Shown: positions 1 to 8,890 of the stretch, piece by piece | How the letters are laid out: the number at the start of each line of letters is the position of its first letter | Numbering within the stretch: position 1 is the first letter of the stretch | NCBI RefSeq assembly: GCF_003058195.1 | Contig: NZ_QBUH01000003.1 | Coordinates: 186,001 to 250,000 of the forward strand | Length of the DNA stretch: 64,000 nucleotides | Reading direction: 5' to 3' | Origin: Elizabethkingia sp. YR214 | GTDB taxonomy: Bacteria > Bacteroidota > Bacteroidia > Flavobacteriales > Weeksellaceae | The notes under the pieces: generated by a model | Database searches by the model: none | What the model was told of the DNA's origin: nothing | Seen by the model: the letters and a program-made list of their open reading frames with translations, nothing else | Position numbers and translations under genes: made by a program

Positions 1-2
1 TT

Positions 3-77
3 CCTAAAAAAGATTATAGCGATGTTTCTGTAAAAAAGACTAAAACTGTTAAAAAAGTGACTAAAAAGAAAAAGTAA
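3..77 (+). CDS. 3' end of an unidentified gene (Lys-rich C-terminus)
   Basis: An open frame enters from the left edge and ends at TAA 75-77. The visible 24 residues are very basic (…VKKTKTVKKVTKKKK). Such tails occur on several nucleic-acid-binding proteins of this group, including type I topoisomerases, but the fragment is too short to name. A strong terminator follows directly, which supports a real gene end. Confidence 0.6.
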   Translation, partial: PKKDYSDVSVKKTKTVKKVTKKKK

Positions 78-96
78 ATTTTTTATCATAAACTAA

Positions 97-132
97 AATA
101 GAGTACACATAATTGTGTACTCTATTTTTTTT
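97..132 (+). terminator. Rho-independent terminator of the left-edge gene
   Basis: A 12-bp perfect stem (AATAGAGTACAC with GTGTACTCTATT) has a 6-nt loop and runs into an eight-T tract. It sits 20 nt after the stop codon at 77. Confidence 0.9.
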
Positions 133-554
133 AATCACTATGAATAGTGGTTTATATAATTTTATAACAGTTTGTTTATTGATTTTTAAATCGTAATTAC
201 TTTTATTAATAAATTTTCAAATAAAATAAAGAATTGTATAAGATTTGTCAGTAACAATATTTTTTGTAATATTGCATTGTTAATGAGAACATAAATTTTA
301 TCTGTTTATTTGTTAAAAACTGTTAGAAAAGTTGAAAATACGTTAAGCAGAAAAGAAAGGGTTTTATATTAAAAAGCTATGATATGCTGTTAAACAAAAA
401 GTTTAGCTTTGCTTATACAGAATATCATCTTTGTATTATAAATATTCTTAAATGGAGGTTGATTAGCAAGACAAAACACAAACAGAAAAATAATGTTGAG
501 TTCTCATTCAATATTATAAAGACGAAATCATTTATTAACTTAAAATACTGAATT
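133..554. other. Gene-free AT-rich leader region of the OmpA gene
   Basis: I see no convincing coding potential here; the one minus-strand frame is low-complexity. A box TAGCTTTG at 404-411 fits the Bacteroidota -7 consensus and would give the porin gene a leader of about 135 nt. No clear -33 TTG lies at the usual distance. No RNA gene was recognised. Confidence 0.5.
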
Positions 555-2009
555 ATGAAACTAAATTTCGCAAGTGTAGCTTTAGCATTTGTATTGCCTG
601 TTGCCATTTACGGTCAGGACTCTACAGCTGTCGCTACAACATCTGCAGCCCAGGGGCAATACCCCAACGCGTATACATCTGGTTCAGCTAATGTATCTCC
701 TTTCACCAACAAATCTAAAAGGTTTAATGATTGGTCTATTTCTGCCGGAGCAGGTACGGTTATCATGAAAAGTGGTAGCTTAATCTCTCTTCATGATGAA
801 TCAGGTCCGAAAAATTTGTTTGGTTGGACGGCTTATTTTAGTGTAGACAAAGCTATTACTCATGCTTTCGGATTGAAACTTCAATATGACAAAGGAGAAA
901 CAAGACAAGGTTGGGTAAGTACTAAGGATCACGTTGCTAGTAGCGGTGCAGCCGGAAGAACACAATATGATGCGATCACAATCTTGGGGGATTTGAATAT
1001 TTCTAATCTTTTCAGAAGAGTAGATAATCATTCTCCTTACAGATGGGCACTTCATGCTTACGGAGGTATAGGTACTATTGCTTACAGATCTTATTTGCAA
1101 GAGCCTGGACCTGCTTACAACCAGTCTTTAACAAAAGAGGTAAAGCCATTTAAATTAAACTCATTCTATGCACAATTAGGTACTGGATTAAAGTACAGAG
1201 TTAGCAAATCTTTTGATTTAGAAGGAAGAGTAATGTACTCGATTACCGGAGGAAAAGGCTTTGACGGAGCAAGAGGAAGCTATGTAGACCCTGCCAGAGC
1301 TGGTAATAATGATATGATCAATGCAACATTAGGCCTAACCTATAACATCGGAAAACATGAATCTCACTTATTCTGGCATGATCCGTTACAAGAAATCTAT
1401 TACAAACTTGATGTCTTAGAAAACAAGAGTCAGGATATCGAAGTATGTAAGAAAGGTGATGCTGATAACGATGGTGTATGTGATGATTGGGATAGAGAAT
1501 TAAATACTCCTGCAGGAGCAAGAGTAGATGGTTCTGGTAGAGCTCTGGATGTAGATTTAGATGGAGTAATCGATCTTTACGATAAGTGTGTTACTGTTCC
1601 TGGTCCACCAGAAAATAATGGTTGCCCTACGAACAATCAGGTTGTTACTGAAGTTTCAAGAAGCTTGGAAGGTATCGAATTTGACTTAAATTCAGATAGA
1701 ATTCTTTCTTCTAATACTGCTATCCTAAACAGTGCTGTTAACTATATTAACTCATCCGAAATGGGTTCTAAATATACAGTTGTAGGTGCTGCTGATGCAA
1801 GAGGTACAGTTCAGTATAACCATAAATTATCTCAGAAAAGAGCTAATAATGTAAAGAACTATTTAATCCAGAACGGGGTTCAGTCTTCAAGATTAGATGC
1901 TGTAGGACATGGTAAGAGTGATCTTAAATATCCTGAATGTAATCCTGCAAGCAAATGTCCTGAATGGAAAAACAGAGCTAACAGAAGAGTTTATTTCCAA
2001 CAGAAATAA
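555..2009 (+). CDS. OmpA-family outer-membrane protein
   Basis: A 484-residue protein starts with a typical signal peptide (residues 1-20, ending YGQ). Residues about 50-265 look like an outer-membrane beta-barrel ending in alternating hydrophobic strands. Residues about 300-350 are Asp-rich calcium-binding thrombospondin type-3 repeats (DADNDGVCDDWD, DVDLDGVIDLYDKC). Residues 370-484 form an OmpA C-terminal peptidoglycan-binding domain (SQKRANNVKNYL, final NRRVYF). The family anchors the outer membrane to peptidoglycan and is among the most abundant surface proteins of these bacteria. The gene is monocistronic, with a long leader and its own terminator. Family identity is secure; a specific role is not. 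Confidence 0.92.
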   Translation: MKLNFASVALAFVLPVAIYGQDSTAVATTSAAQGQYPNAYTSGSANVSPFTNKSKRFNDWSISAGAGTVIMKSGSLISLHDESGPKNLFGWTAYFSVDKAITHAFGLKLQYDKGETRQGWVSTKDHVASSGAAGRTQYDAITILGDLNISNLFRRVDNHSPYRWALHAYGGIGTIAYRSYLQEPGPAYNQSLTKEVKPFKLNSFYAQLGTGLKYRVSKSFDLEGRVMYSITGGKGFDGARGSYVDPARAGNNDMINATLGLTYNIGKHESHLFWHDPLQEIYYKLDVLENKSQDIEVCKKGDADNDGVCDDWDRELNTPAGARVDGSGRALDVDLDGVIDLYDKCVTVPGPPENNGCPTNNQVVTEVSRSLEGIEFDLNSDRILSSNTAILNSAVNYINSSEMGSKYTVVGAADARGTVQYNHKLSQKRANNVKNYLIQNGVQSSRLDAVGHGKSDLKYPECNPASKCPEWKNRANRRVYFQQK

Positions 2010-2034
2010 TTATTCTTAATAAGTTATATAACAG

Positions 2035-2060
2035 AAGGTGTGCTACTGGCACACCTTTTT
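2035..2060 (+). terminator. Terminator of the OmpA gene
   Basis: A 9-bp stem AAGGTGTGC / GCACACCTT with a 5-nt loop is followed by a short T tract, 25 nt after the porin stop codon. Confidence 0.85.
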
Positions 2061-2097
2061 ATTTTTATATACCCCTGAAAAGCTTTAATTTTACCCG

Positions 2098-3999
2098 ATG
2101 ATTCCGAGCCGGTCTTATAATGAACAGATTCTAGATGAAACCCTTAAACAATTTTGGGGTTATGATCATTTTAGAGACCAACAGAAAGAAATTATTAAGT
2201 CTGTATTATCTTCTAATGATACACTGGCCTTATTGCCTACGGGAGGAGGTAAATCATTATGTTATCAATTACCATCTTTACTTCTGGAAGGTGCAACAGT
2301 GGTAATATCACCGCTTTTGGCTTTAATGAAAGAGCAGGTTCACGAGCTTAATCAAAGAGGTATTCCTGCAGCCTATCTTAGTTCCGAATTCGATGATGAA
2401 CAAGAAGAACTTATTTATCAGAACTTAAAGAATGAAGAATATAAGCTGCTTTATGTTTCTCCGGAAAGATTGACCAATCGAAATTTTCTGGAAAATATTG
2501 CAGATACTAAACTATCACTTATAGCTGTAGATGAAGCACACTGTATTTCGGAATGGGGAAGTGATTTTCGTCCAAGCTACCAGAATATAAAAGATTTCAG
2601 ACAGGCTTATCCATATCTTCCGTGCTTGGCATTAACAGCAACAGCTTCTGTTAAAGTGATGCAGGAAATTCAGCAAAAACTGGATTTTAAAAAGACAAAT
2701 ATTTTCAAAAAATCTTATAGAAGAGATAATCTTTATATTCAGATAAGAGAGCTTTCAGATAAGTATAATCATATTCTATATTATCTCAGAAGTAATGAGA
2801 AATCGGGTCTTATCTATGTGAGAACCAGAAAAGAAGCAGAGTATCTGAGTAACTGGTTAAAGATTAGTGGCATAGAACAAATAGATTATTATCATGCTGG
2901 TCTACCAGTAAAAGAAAAGCAAATACGCCAGAACTACTGGCTTAGTAAAAATAACTATACTCTTGTTTCCACCAATGCATTTGGGATGGGTATTGATAAA
3001 GATAATGTAGGATTTGTAATACATCTTTCTCCATCTCCGTCTATTGAAAATTATTATCAGGAAATAGGCCGTGCGGGTAGAAATGGACAAAATGCAGAAA
3101 CTATTTTACTTTGGAATCAGAGTGAGCTTACCCAGATCGATGATCTAATGAGAAGTCAATTAGCTAGTAAAACTGATTACCAAAGAGTTTGTTCCTATGT
3201 TTATTCCTTCTGTCAGGTTGCAGAACACGAACTTCCGGAGGGTTTCTTTGAAATACAAACCAATAAGATTCAGAATCTTACCAAAATTTCCCGTCCTAAA
3301 ATAGTATCCATTCTTCGATTCCTTCATAACCAGGAAATTATTTACCTGAAAGAATCCAAAGGAATGTCATCTCTGGAACTAAAATTCAATATATCAGAAG
3401 TTGAAAGCCTTGGAAAGAAAGACAGTTTCTTTGTGGAAAAATTATCCCGTGCATTAGATGGCGTTTCTACACACCGTACCTATTTTCGGGAGAAAAAGCT
3501 TACTGATAAGATGAATGTTGATGAGCAAACAATGCGGGTTCGTTTAAGAGAATTACACGAGAAGGGACTTGTAGATTACTTTGATGGTAATTCAGCCGGG
3601 ATCAGGTTTCTGATGCCACGAAATGACAAAGAATTACAAAACAGATACTGGAATCTTTTTGCCAGTATTCAAAAAAATAAATTGCAGAAATGGGAGGAAA
3701 TGAAATTTTTCATCAAGGATACCTCCTATTGCAAGATGAGGCTTATTCTCTCATATTTCGGGGAGAAAGAAACCGAAAATTGTGGAAAATGCAATTATTG
3801 CCTCACAAGTAAAATGGGAACCAGTGACAGAGAGTACAAAAAAATTATTTTTGAAGCTCTTATGCGGTCGCCAATGACTTTGGATGAATTAGCTGTTCAT
3901 CTGAAATTTTATCCCAAAGATGAACTGTTGGAACACCTGAAAATTTTGTTAGACAAAGGTCAGGTCAGAATGTTGAATTATAAAACTTATACACTATAA
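2098..3999 (+). CDS. recQ: ATP-dependent DNA helicase, RecQ family (short form)
   Basis: RecQ helicases unwind DNA 3'-5' in recombination and fork repair. This 633-residue protein has the Walker A motif PTGGGKS (47-53), the RecQ-type DEAHC box (145-149), helicase motif VI (QEIGRAGRNG), and a zinc site made of C545, C562, C565 and C568, followed by a winged-helix-like tail. I do not recognise an HRDC domain at the C-terminus, so it corresponds to the shorter RecQ paralogue common in flavobacteria; another full-length copy may exist elsewhere. The stop codon abuts the fmt start with no gap, so translation is probably coupled. Confidence 0.93.
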   Translation: MIPSRSYNEQILDETLKQFWGYDHFRDQQKEIIKSVLSSNDTLALLPTGGGKSLCYQLPSLLLEGATVVISPLLALMKEQVHELNQRGIPAAYLSSEFDDEQEELIYQNLKNEEYKLLYVSPERLTNRNFLENIADTKLSLIAVDEAHCISEWGSDFRPSYQNIKDFRQAYPYLPCLALTATASVKVMQEIQQKLDFKKTNIFKKSYRRDNLYIQIRELSDKYNHILYYLRSNEKSGLIYVRTRKEAEYLSNWLKISGIEQIDYYHAGLPVKEKQIRQNYWLSKNNYTLVSTNAFGMGIDKDNVGFVIHLSPSPSIENYYQEIGRAGRNGQNAETILLWNQSELTQIDDLMRSQLASKTDYQRVCSYVYSFCQVAEHELPEGFFEIQTNKIQNLTKISRPKIVSILRFLHNQEIIYLKESKGMSSLELKFNISEVESLGKKDSFFVEKLSRALDGVSTHRTYFREKKLTDKMNVDEQTMRVRLRELHEKGLVDYFDGNSAGIRFLMPRNDKELQNRYWNLFASIQKNKLQKWEEMKFFIKDTSYCKMRLILSYFGEKETENCGKCNYCLTSKMGTSDREYKKIIFEALMRSPMTLDELAVHLKFYPKDELLEHLKILLDKGQVRMLNYKTYTL

Positions 4000-4947
4000 A
4001 TGAATAAACTAAAAGTTGTTTTTTTCGGAACACCAGATTTTGCTAGAGCTTCCTTAGAAGCAATTCATAATAGCAAGCATGAAGTTGTAGGTGTAGTTAC
4101 TGTAGCAGATAAAGCCAGTGGAAGGGGGCAGAAAATTAATGAGTCTCCTGTGAAAAAATATGCTGTTGAACATCAGCTTGCGGTATTCCAGCCGGAGAAG
4201 CTACGTAATCCGGAATTTTTGAAAGAAATAGAGAACCTGAATGCAGATATATTTGTAGTTGTAGCATTCAGAATGATGCCAAAAGTATTATTCTCTATGC
4301 CGCGTCTTGGTACTTTCAATCTCCATGGATCTTTGTTGCCTGACTACAGAGGCGCCGCACCTATTAATTATGCAGTAATTAATGGCGAAAAGAAAACGGG
4401 GGTAACCAGTTTTTTTATCAACGAAAAAATAGATGAAGGACATATTCTTCTGCAAGAAGAAACTGATGTAGCTATAGATGAGGACGCGGGGCAGCTCCAC
4501 GACAGACTTATGGATATAGGCGCCGGATTAGTTGTAAAGACCTTGGATGGTCTTGCAGAAAGTATTATAGAAGAAAAGCCTCAACCACAAGTGGAAAACC
4601 CTAAAACAGCATATAAAATCTTTAAAGAAGATACCCGTATTAACTGGGAGTATGATGTAGAAGTGGTGTATAATTTCATCCGTGGTATGTCTCCTTATCC
4701 AGCTGCATTTACGACTATTGAAATTTCAGGACAGCCTAAAACACTAAAAATATTTAAAGGTAAATTCGAGAAAAAACAACACGATAAGTCTGCAGGGCAG
4801 ATTGAAATTGACAAAAATAGTTTTGCTGTTTATACACATGATGGAATTTACTATCCTGAAGAATTACAATTGGAGGGCAAAAAGAGAATGACACTGAAGG
4901 ATTTCCTGAATGGATTTCAAAGTTTTGCAGATATAAAAATAGTTTAG
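4000..4947 (+). CDS. fmt: Methionyl-tRNA formyltransferase
   Basis: This enzyme transfers a formyl group from 10-formyltetrahydrofolate to initiator Met-tRNA. The 315 residues match the family length. The N-terminal FGTPDFA motif is present. The catalytic set N107, H109 (in NLHGSLLPDYRGAAP) and D145 (NEKIDEGH) matches the E. coli N108/H110/D146 triad in order and spacing. The C-terminal part fits the tRNA-binding Formyl_trans_C domain. The start codon directly follows the recQ stop codon. The downstream gene starts 8 nt after the stop, so recQ, fmt and the small membrane protein probably share an mRNA. Confidence 0.95.
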   Translation: MNKLKVVFFGTPDFARASLEAIHNSKHEVVGVVTVADKASGRGQKINESPVKKYAVEHQLAVFQPEKLRNPEFLKEIENLNADIFVVVAFRMMPKVLFSMPRLGTFNLHGSLLPDYRGAAPINYAVINGEKKTGVTSFFINEKIDEGHILLQEETDVAIDEDAGQLHDRLMDIGAGLVVKTLDGLAESIIEEKPQPQVENPKTAYKIFKEDTRINWEYDVEVVYNFIRGMSPYPAAFTTIEISGQPKTLKIFKGKFEKKQHDKSAGQIEIDKNSFAVYTHDGIYYPEELQLEGKKRMTLKDFLNGFQSFADIKIV

Positions 4948-4955
4948 TCCCTGAT

Positions 4956-5525
4956 ATGAAATTTAAAGAAATTTTTGCTTTTTCCCTGATAGGGATAATG
5001 GTGTTGGCAGGTGGATTATATTTTTACAGTAGCTGGAAAATGAAACAGGAGGTACAGGATGTTACTACAGGGAGTTTATTGTTCCGTAAAGTTTCCGGAT
5101 TTTCTGGTAGCCAGGGAAGGAAAACATACTACACTGCCTATAGAGTAAATAAGATTGCAGGAGATACCATTTTTGTTAATCCGATAAACGAAGTGATGGC
5201 GGTTCCTTATTCTGTTTTGGGAGAAGAATCGTATTCTTTACTAAAAAAAGAGGGCAGAAAAGCTGTAATCACACCTCTTGCTTCGGATCGTGCTTTTTTT
5301 GAAAGTAATATATCTAGCGGGGAACAAGCAGAAAAAATATTTCCTGAGTTAAAGAAATCTCCTTTTTATTATTTCAAGGGTGAAACTGAAAAAGTTATGA
5401 GGAAAGATCTAATCACAGAACAGGTGATTAGGAGATGGACTAATGAGCCTTCTGTTAATAATAATTTCTCAAATACTTATTATCCGGAAGGAAATTTCCA
5501 GAGTATAGATGCTTTTGTAAAATAA
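4956..5525 (+). CDS. Hypothetical membrane-anchored protein
   Basis: I do not recognise this 189-residue protein. Residues about 8-27 form one hydrophobic segment without a lipobox cysteine, so it is probably a signal anchor with the remaining 160 residues in the periplasm. The soluble part is mixed alpha/beta and polar with no cysteines. It lies 8 nt after fmt and is the last gene before a bidirectional terminator, so it is likely co-transcribed with recQ-fmt. A functional link to either gene is not evident. Confidence 0.8.
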   Translation: MKFKEIFAFSLIGIMVLAGGLYFYSSWKMKQEVQDVTTGSLLFRKVSGFSGSQGRKTYYTAYRVNKIAGDTIFVNPINEVMAVPYSVLGEESYSLLKKEGRKAVITPLASDRAFFESNISSGEQAEKIFPELKKSPFYYFKGETEKVMRKDLITEQVIRRWTNEPSVNNNFSNTYYPEGNFQSIDAFVK

Positions 5526-5557
5526 CCAATATAAACTATATAGGTTTATTAAGAAAT

Positions 5558-5595
5558 AAAAAAAGGCCAGCAATAAAGAATTGCCGGCCTTTTTG
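5558..5595. terminator. Bidirectional terminator between converging genes
   Basis: The stem AAAAAGGCC-a-GCAA / TTGC-c-GGCCTTTTT has A and T tracts on both sides. It can end the recQ-fmt transcript rightward and the ribBA transcript leftward. Confidence 0.85.
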
Positions 5596-5597
5596 TT

Positions 5598-6725
5598 TTA
5601 TACCGTTAGTTCTACCAGTTCGCTAACCTCTACATCGTAACCACTTACGATTGGTCTTTGGTCAGGACTCTGAGTAAGAACCTTTAGATTGTTAATTCCT
5701 AAATCTTTCAGAATCTGGATACCGATGCCATAATCCTTATAGTTGGCTCTTATTGTAGGTTTGCCCTGGGTTCCGGATTGATAAGCCAAAAACTGTTGAA
5801 GCTTGTTCATTGTTTTTTCTGAATCCGATACATTGTTGATAAAAACAATGGCACCTTTACCTTCAGCGTTAATCATCTGGATTGCTTTTTCCATCAAAGG
5901 TTTTTCACCGTTAGCTAAACGGGTAAATATATCAAAGTAAGCACTGCTGGATTGTACTCGGATTAATACAGGTTCCTTATCTGCCCATTTTCCTTTTGTT
6001 ATAGCATAGTGAATTTGGTCAGTATGTCTTTCTTTGTATGCATAGAAATTGAAATCTCCAAAATGCGTCTGAATTGCTTGCTCCTCGATTCTTTCTACAA
6101 GGTCTCCCTGCTTCATACGATACTGGATAAGATCTTCGATAGAAACAATTTTCAGATCATGTTTTTCCGAGAATTTCTTCAATTCCGGAAGTCTGGCCAT
6201 GCTGCCATCTTCGTTCATAATCTCGCAAATGACACCACCTTCGTTCAGGCCTGCTAATCTTGTAAGATCTATTGAGGCCTCAGTATGTCCTGCACGTTTT
6301 AATACACCACCTTCTTTAGCACGTAAAGGGAAAATATGCCCCGGACGCATAAAATCAGTTGGTTTAGTATTAGGATCCATCATAGCCTGTATAGTTCTGG
6401 AGCGATCACCTGCAGAAATTCCTGTAGAATTTCCGTTGCCCAGAAGGTCAATAGAAACTGTAAAAGCTGTTTCTTTTGGATCACTACTGCGGCTTACCAT
6501 AATATCCAGACCCAGTTCATCACATCTTTTTTCAGGAAGAGGAACGCAAACTAATCCACGGGCATGAACCGTCATAAAGTTTATCATTTCCGGAGTTACC
6601 AGGTCGGCAGCGCCAATAAGGTCTCCTTCATTTTCACGATCTTCATCGTCTACTACGACGATCATTTTCCCTTGGCGTAAGTGTTCTATAGCTTCAGGAA
6701 TAGTATCGAGTTGGATTCTATCCAT
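5598..6725 (-). CDS. ribBA: 3,4-dihydroxy-2-butanone-4-phosphate synthase fused to a degenerate GTP cyclohydrolase II-like domain
   Basis: The N-terminal half makes the four-carbon riboflavin precursor from ribulose 5-phosphate. Its motifs are intact: DDEDRENEGD at 26-35, the GHIFPL region, HTEASIDL and CEIMNEDG. The C-terminal half aligns to GTP cyclohydrolase II by its flanks (RHTDQIHYA, DYGIGIQILKDLG). However, the zinc-cysteine stretch is replaced by RVQSSSAYFDIF (about 256-267), and the QEGRGIGL catalytic loop is replaced by FINNVSDSEK. It should therefore lack cyclohydrolase activity, like RibBX-type fusions described in proteobacteria. I place the start at 6725 rather than the longer frame from 6782, because a full promoter (-7 box 6752-6759) lies inside that extension; this gives 375 residues. 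A second, riboswitch-controlled ribB lies at 57.6 kb. Confidence 0.9.
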   Translation of the reverse strand: MDRIQLDTIPEAIEHLRQGKMIVVVDDEDRENEGDLIGAADLVTPEMINFMTVHARGLVCVPLPEKRCDELGLDIMVSRSSDPKETAFTVSIDLLGNGNSTGISAGDRSRTIQAMMDPNTKPTDFMRPGHIFPLRAKEGGVLKRAGHTEASIDLTRLAGLNEGGVICEIMNEDGSMARLPELKKFSEKHDLKIVSIEDLIQYRMKQGDLVERIEEQAIQTHFGDFNFYAYKERHTDQIHYAITKGKWADKEPVLIRVQSSSAYFDIFTRLANGEKPLMEKAIQMINAEGKGAIVFINNVSDSEKTMNKLQQFLAYQSGTQGKPTIRANYKDYGIGIQILKDLGINNLKVLTQSPDQRPIVSGYDVEVSELVELTV

Positions 6726-6751
6726 TTTTACTTGTATTATATTATTTTCCA

Positions 6752-6782
6752 CAAATTTACTTATTCCGATAGCAATTCGCAA
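6752..6782 (-). promoter_or_regulatory. Promoter of ribBA
   Basis: On the minus strand, TTG (6782-6780), a 20-nt spacer and TAAATTTG (6759-6752) match the Bacteroidota -33/-7 consensus. The predicted transcript begins around 6747 and reaches the ATG at 6725. Confidence 0.7.
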
Positions 6783-7036
6783 TTTTTGAAAACTGTTTTA
6801 AATTTTTCTCTGTATGGATAGGCGTTCTTTATTGTAGGTGTCAGAACTTTTGGAAAAGATTCTTTAATGAATTTCAGAACAATTCTGCAAACTATGTAAG
6901 AAATATAGATACAAAAGAATTGTGTGCACACTATATTTGAGTATAGCTTTTGGATATGATTTTTAGTCAATTCATAAAATTTTCACAAAAAAGCATCCTA
7001 AATAAAACGAGACTTTTTAATAAAGTAAATATTTCT

Positions 7037-7044
7037 TATTTTTG
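7037..7044 (+). promoter_or_regulatory. -7 promoter box of tig
   Basis: TATTTTTG matches the TAnnTTTG consensus 20 nt before the trigger-factor ATG. No TTG is seen at the ideal -33 distance. Confidence 0.55.
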
Positions 7045-7064
7045 CCGTCTAAAAATTTCAATTA

Positions 7065-8399
7065 ATGAAGATTACGAATAAAAATCACGATGAAGTAAGT
7101 GCATTACTTACAGTGACACTGGATAAGTCTGATTATAAAGAGAAAGTTGAAAAAACTTTGCTTAACTACGCTAAAAATGCAAACATTCCGGGTTTTAGAA
7201 AAGGTAAAGCTCCTTTAAGTCTTATTCGTAGACAATATGAAGCAGGGGTAGCTTATGAAGAAATCAACAATCAGGTTTCCGATGCTTTAAACAATTATAT
7301 TAATGAAAACAATCTTAGACTTGTTGGGCAGCCTGTGCCACAGCCGGTAGAAGAGTTAGATTATAATAATGACAACGTAACTGTAGCTTTCGAAGTTGGT
7401 TACGAGCCTCAAATTACTATTGATCTTGCTAAATATGAAGCACCTCACTACAAAGTAGAAGCTTCTGAAAAAGAGATCAGCCAGAGTATTGAGAACATGC
7501 AGAAGAGATTTGCAGAGCGTGTGCCTCAGGACAAAATGAACAAAGATTCTTACGTTGCTTTACAGATTGAGCAAGTTGTAGAAGAAGATGCAGAAGGGGA
7601 GCATCACCATGCACCTAAAAATGTTACAATTAACAAAGACAACAAAGAAGTTTACGCTGTAGTAAAAGGTAAAAAAGTTGACGAAAGTGCTATTGTAACT
7701 AAAGAAGATCTTCAGAAAGATGAAACTTTAGCAAAAGAATTAGGATTCGCTCAGGGAGAGGTAGAGCACCTTCACCACAACGAAGTAAAAGTTACAGTAA
7801 AAGAAATCTATTCTTTAGATTTAGCTGAACTAAACCAGGAACTTTTCGATAAAGTTTATGGTAACGATAACATTAAGTCTGAAGAAGAACTTAAGAACAA
7901 AGTAAAAGAAGAATTAGACGAATATTTCCAACAAAATGCAGATGTACACTATGTGAACAAAATGTTGGAACAAATTGTTGAAAAAGAAGAAATCCAGCTT
8001 CCTGAAACTTTCTTGATTAAGTGGTTAATGTTCAACAACCAGAACATTCAGTCAGAAGAGCAGGCTAAAGAAATTCTTGAAAACGAAAAAGCTCAGTTGA
8101 AATATCAGATCATCGAAGGTAAACTAATGAATGATAATGATGTTAAAATTGACTATGCAGATATTTTAGCACAATCCGAGCAATTGGTAAGAAACCAATT
8201 AGCTATCTATGGTATTCACCACCTTTCTGACGAAGAAGTTCAGAAATATGCTGTTGAAATGCTAAAAGATCAAGAGCAAGTAAGACAAATTTCTTCTGAA
8301 GTAGCAATGGCTAAATTGAAAGATACTATCCTTGAAAAAGGTGGTAAGAAAGAAGAGGTAATCTCTCACGACCAATTTATGGAAGAATTGAAAAAATAA
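7065..8399 (+). CDS. tig: Trigger factor, ribosome-associated chaperone
   Basis: Trigger factor binds the ribosomal exit tunnel and shields nascent chains. The ribosome-binding signature is visible at about residues 41-52 (IPGFRKGKAPLS, matching the GFRxGKxP motif). The protein has 444 residues, normal for the family. The middle PPIase-like domain (about 155-250) is divergent and His-rich (GEHHHAPKN), as is usual in Bacteroidota, so isomerase activity is doubtful. The C-terminal part is helical and highly charged. It has its own promoter box upstream and a terminator downstream. Confidence 0.93.
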   Translation: MKITNKNHDEVSALLTVTLDKSDYKEKVEKTLLNYAKNANIPGFRKGKAPLSLIRRQYEAGVAYEEINNQVSDALNNYINENNLRLVGQPVPQPVEELDYNNDNVTVAFEVGYEPQITIDLAKYEAPHYKVEASEKEISQSIENMQKRFAERVPQDKMNKDSYVALQIEQVVEEDAEGEHHHAPKNVTINKDNKEVYAVVKGKKVDESAIVTKEDLQKDETLAKELGFAQGEVEHLHHNEVKVTVKEIYSLDLAELNQELFDKVYGNDNIKSEEELKNKVKEELDEYFQQNADVHYVNKMLEQIVEKEEIQLPETFLIKWLMFNNQNIQSEEQAKEILENEKAQLKYQIIEGKLMNDNDVKIDYADILAQSEQLVRNQLAIYGIHHLSDEEVQKYAVEMLKDQEQVRQISSEVAMAKLKDTILEKGGKKEEVISHDQFMEELKK

Positions 8400-8424
8400 T
8401 TGATGTTGTTTTTCTATTTATATG

Positions 8425-8452
8425 AACTCCGCTATTAAGCGGAGTTTTTTTT
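8425..8452. terminator. Terminator after tig
   Basis: A 9-bp stem AACTCCGCT / AGCGGAGTT is followed by eight Ts on the plus strand. The converging HxlR gene ends at 8451, within this element. Confidence 0.88.
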
Positions 8453-8819
8453 ATTCTGTTATTTTGCTTCTGTGATCCAAACCCCACTGAACAATAGCTT
8501 CAGTTAACGGGATAACTGTTTTACCATATCCGCTAAGACTGTAAAATACTTTTGGAACCTTGTCACTGTTCTGTTTACGACAGATTAATTGGTTTTGCTC
8601 CAGATCTTTTAATTCTTTAATGAGAACTTTAGGTGAAATACCACCTATATCCTGAAGAATCTTAGTGTAATTTAATTCGAGGTGTTGCCTGTTGGCAAGA
8701 TACCGCAGAATCAGAAGTTTCCACTTACCTCCTATTACAAACAAACAATCCCGCATTGCACGTAACTCTTCATCACAGGATGCTTCTCTTATACTACCAT
8801 TTTTTTTGATGTTTCCCAT
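8451..8819 (-). CDS. HxlR-family winged-helix transcriptional regulator
   Basis: The 122-residue protein carries the HxlR signature: a Cys followed by the first helix (CLFVIGGKWKLLILRYL, residues about 25-41), then the winged-helix recognition region (ISPKVLIKELKDLE). HxlR proteins often sense electrophiles or aldehydes and control an adjacent oxidoreductase. Here the neighbour is a divergent zinc-less alcohol dehydrogenase/quinone oxidoreductase, with only 71 bp between the two starts. Regulation of that gene is inferred from the arrangement only. Confidence 0.9.
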   Translation of the reverse strand: MGNIKKNGSIREASCDEELRAMRDCLFVIGGKWKLLILRYLANRQHLELNYTKILQDIGGISPKVLIKELKDLEQNQLICRKQNSDKVPKVFYSLSGYGKTVIPLTEAIVQWGLDHRSKITE

Positions 8820-8890
8820 ATACTTTCTTCCAGGTAAGTCTATTGCTTTTGGCGGCTTACACAGGTTAAATTTACATAAAAATAAAATTT

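Larger units (their letters stand above)
6726..7064. other. Divergent intergenic region between ribBA and tig
   Basis: This 339-bp gap contains the ribBA promoter at its left end and the tig -7 box at its right end. No FMN riboswitch-like sequence is present, unlike the second ribB. Short minus-strand frames here have no recognisable protein character. Confidence 0.6.

Noticed and set aside
425-607. 60-aa minus-strand frame over the OmpA start
   Set aside because: It is low-complexity and hydrophobic, and overlaps the porin signal peptide.
6199-6567. 122-aa plus-strand open frame within ribBA
   Set aside because: It is antisense to the conserved synthase motifs and has no protein features of its own.
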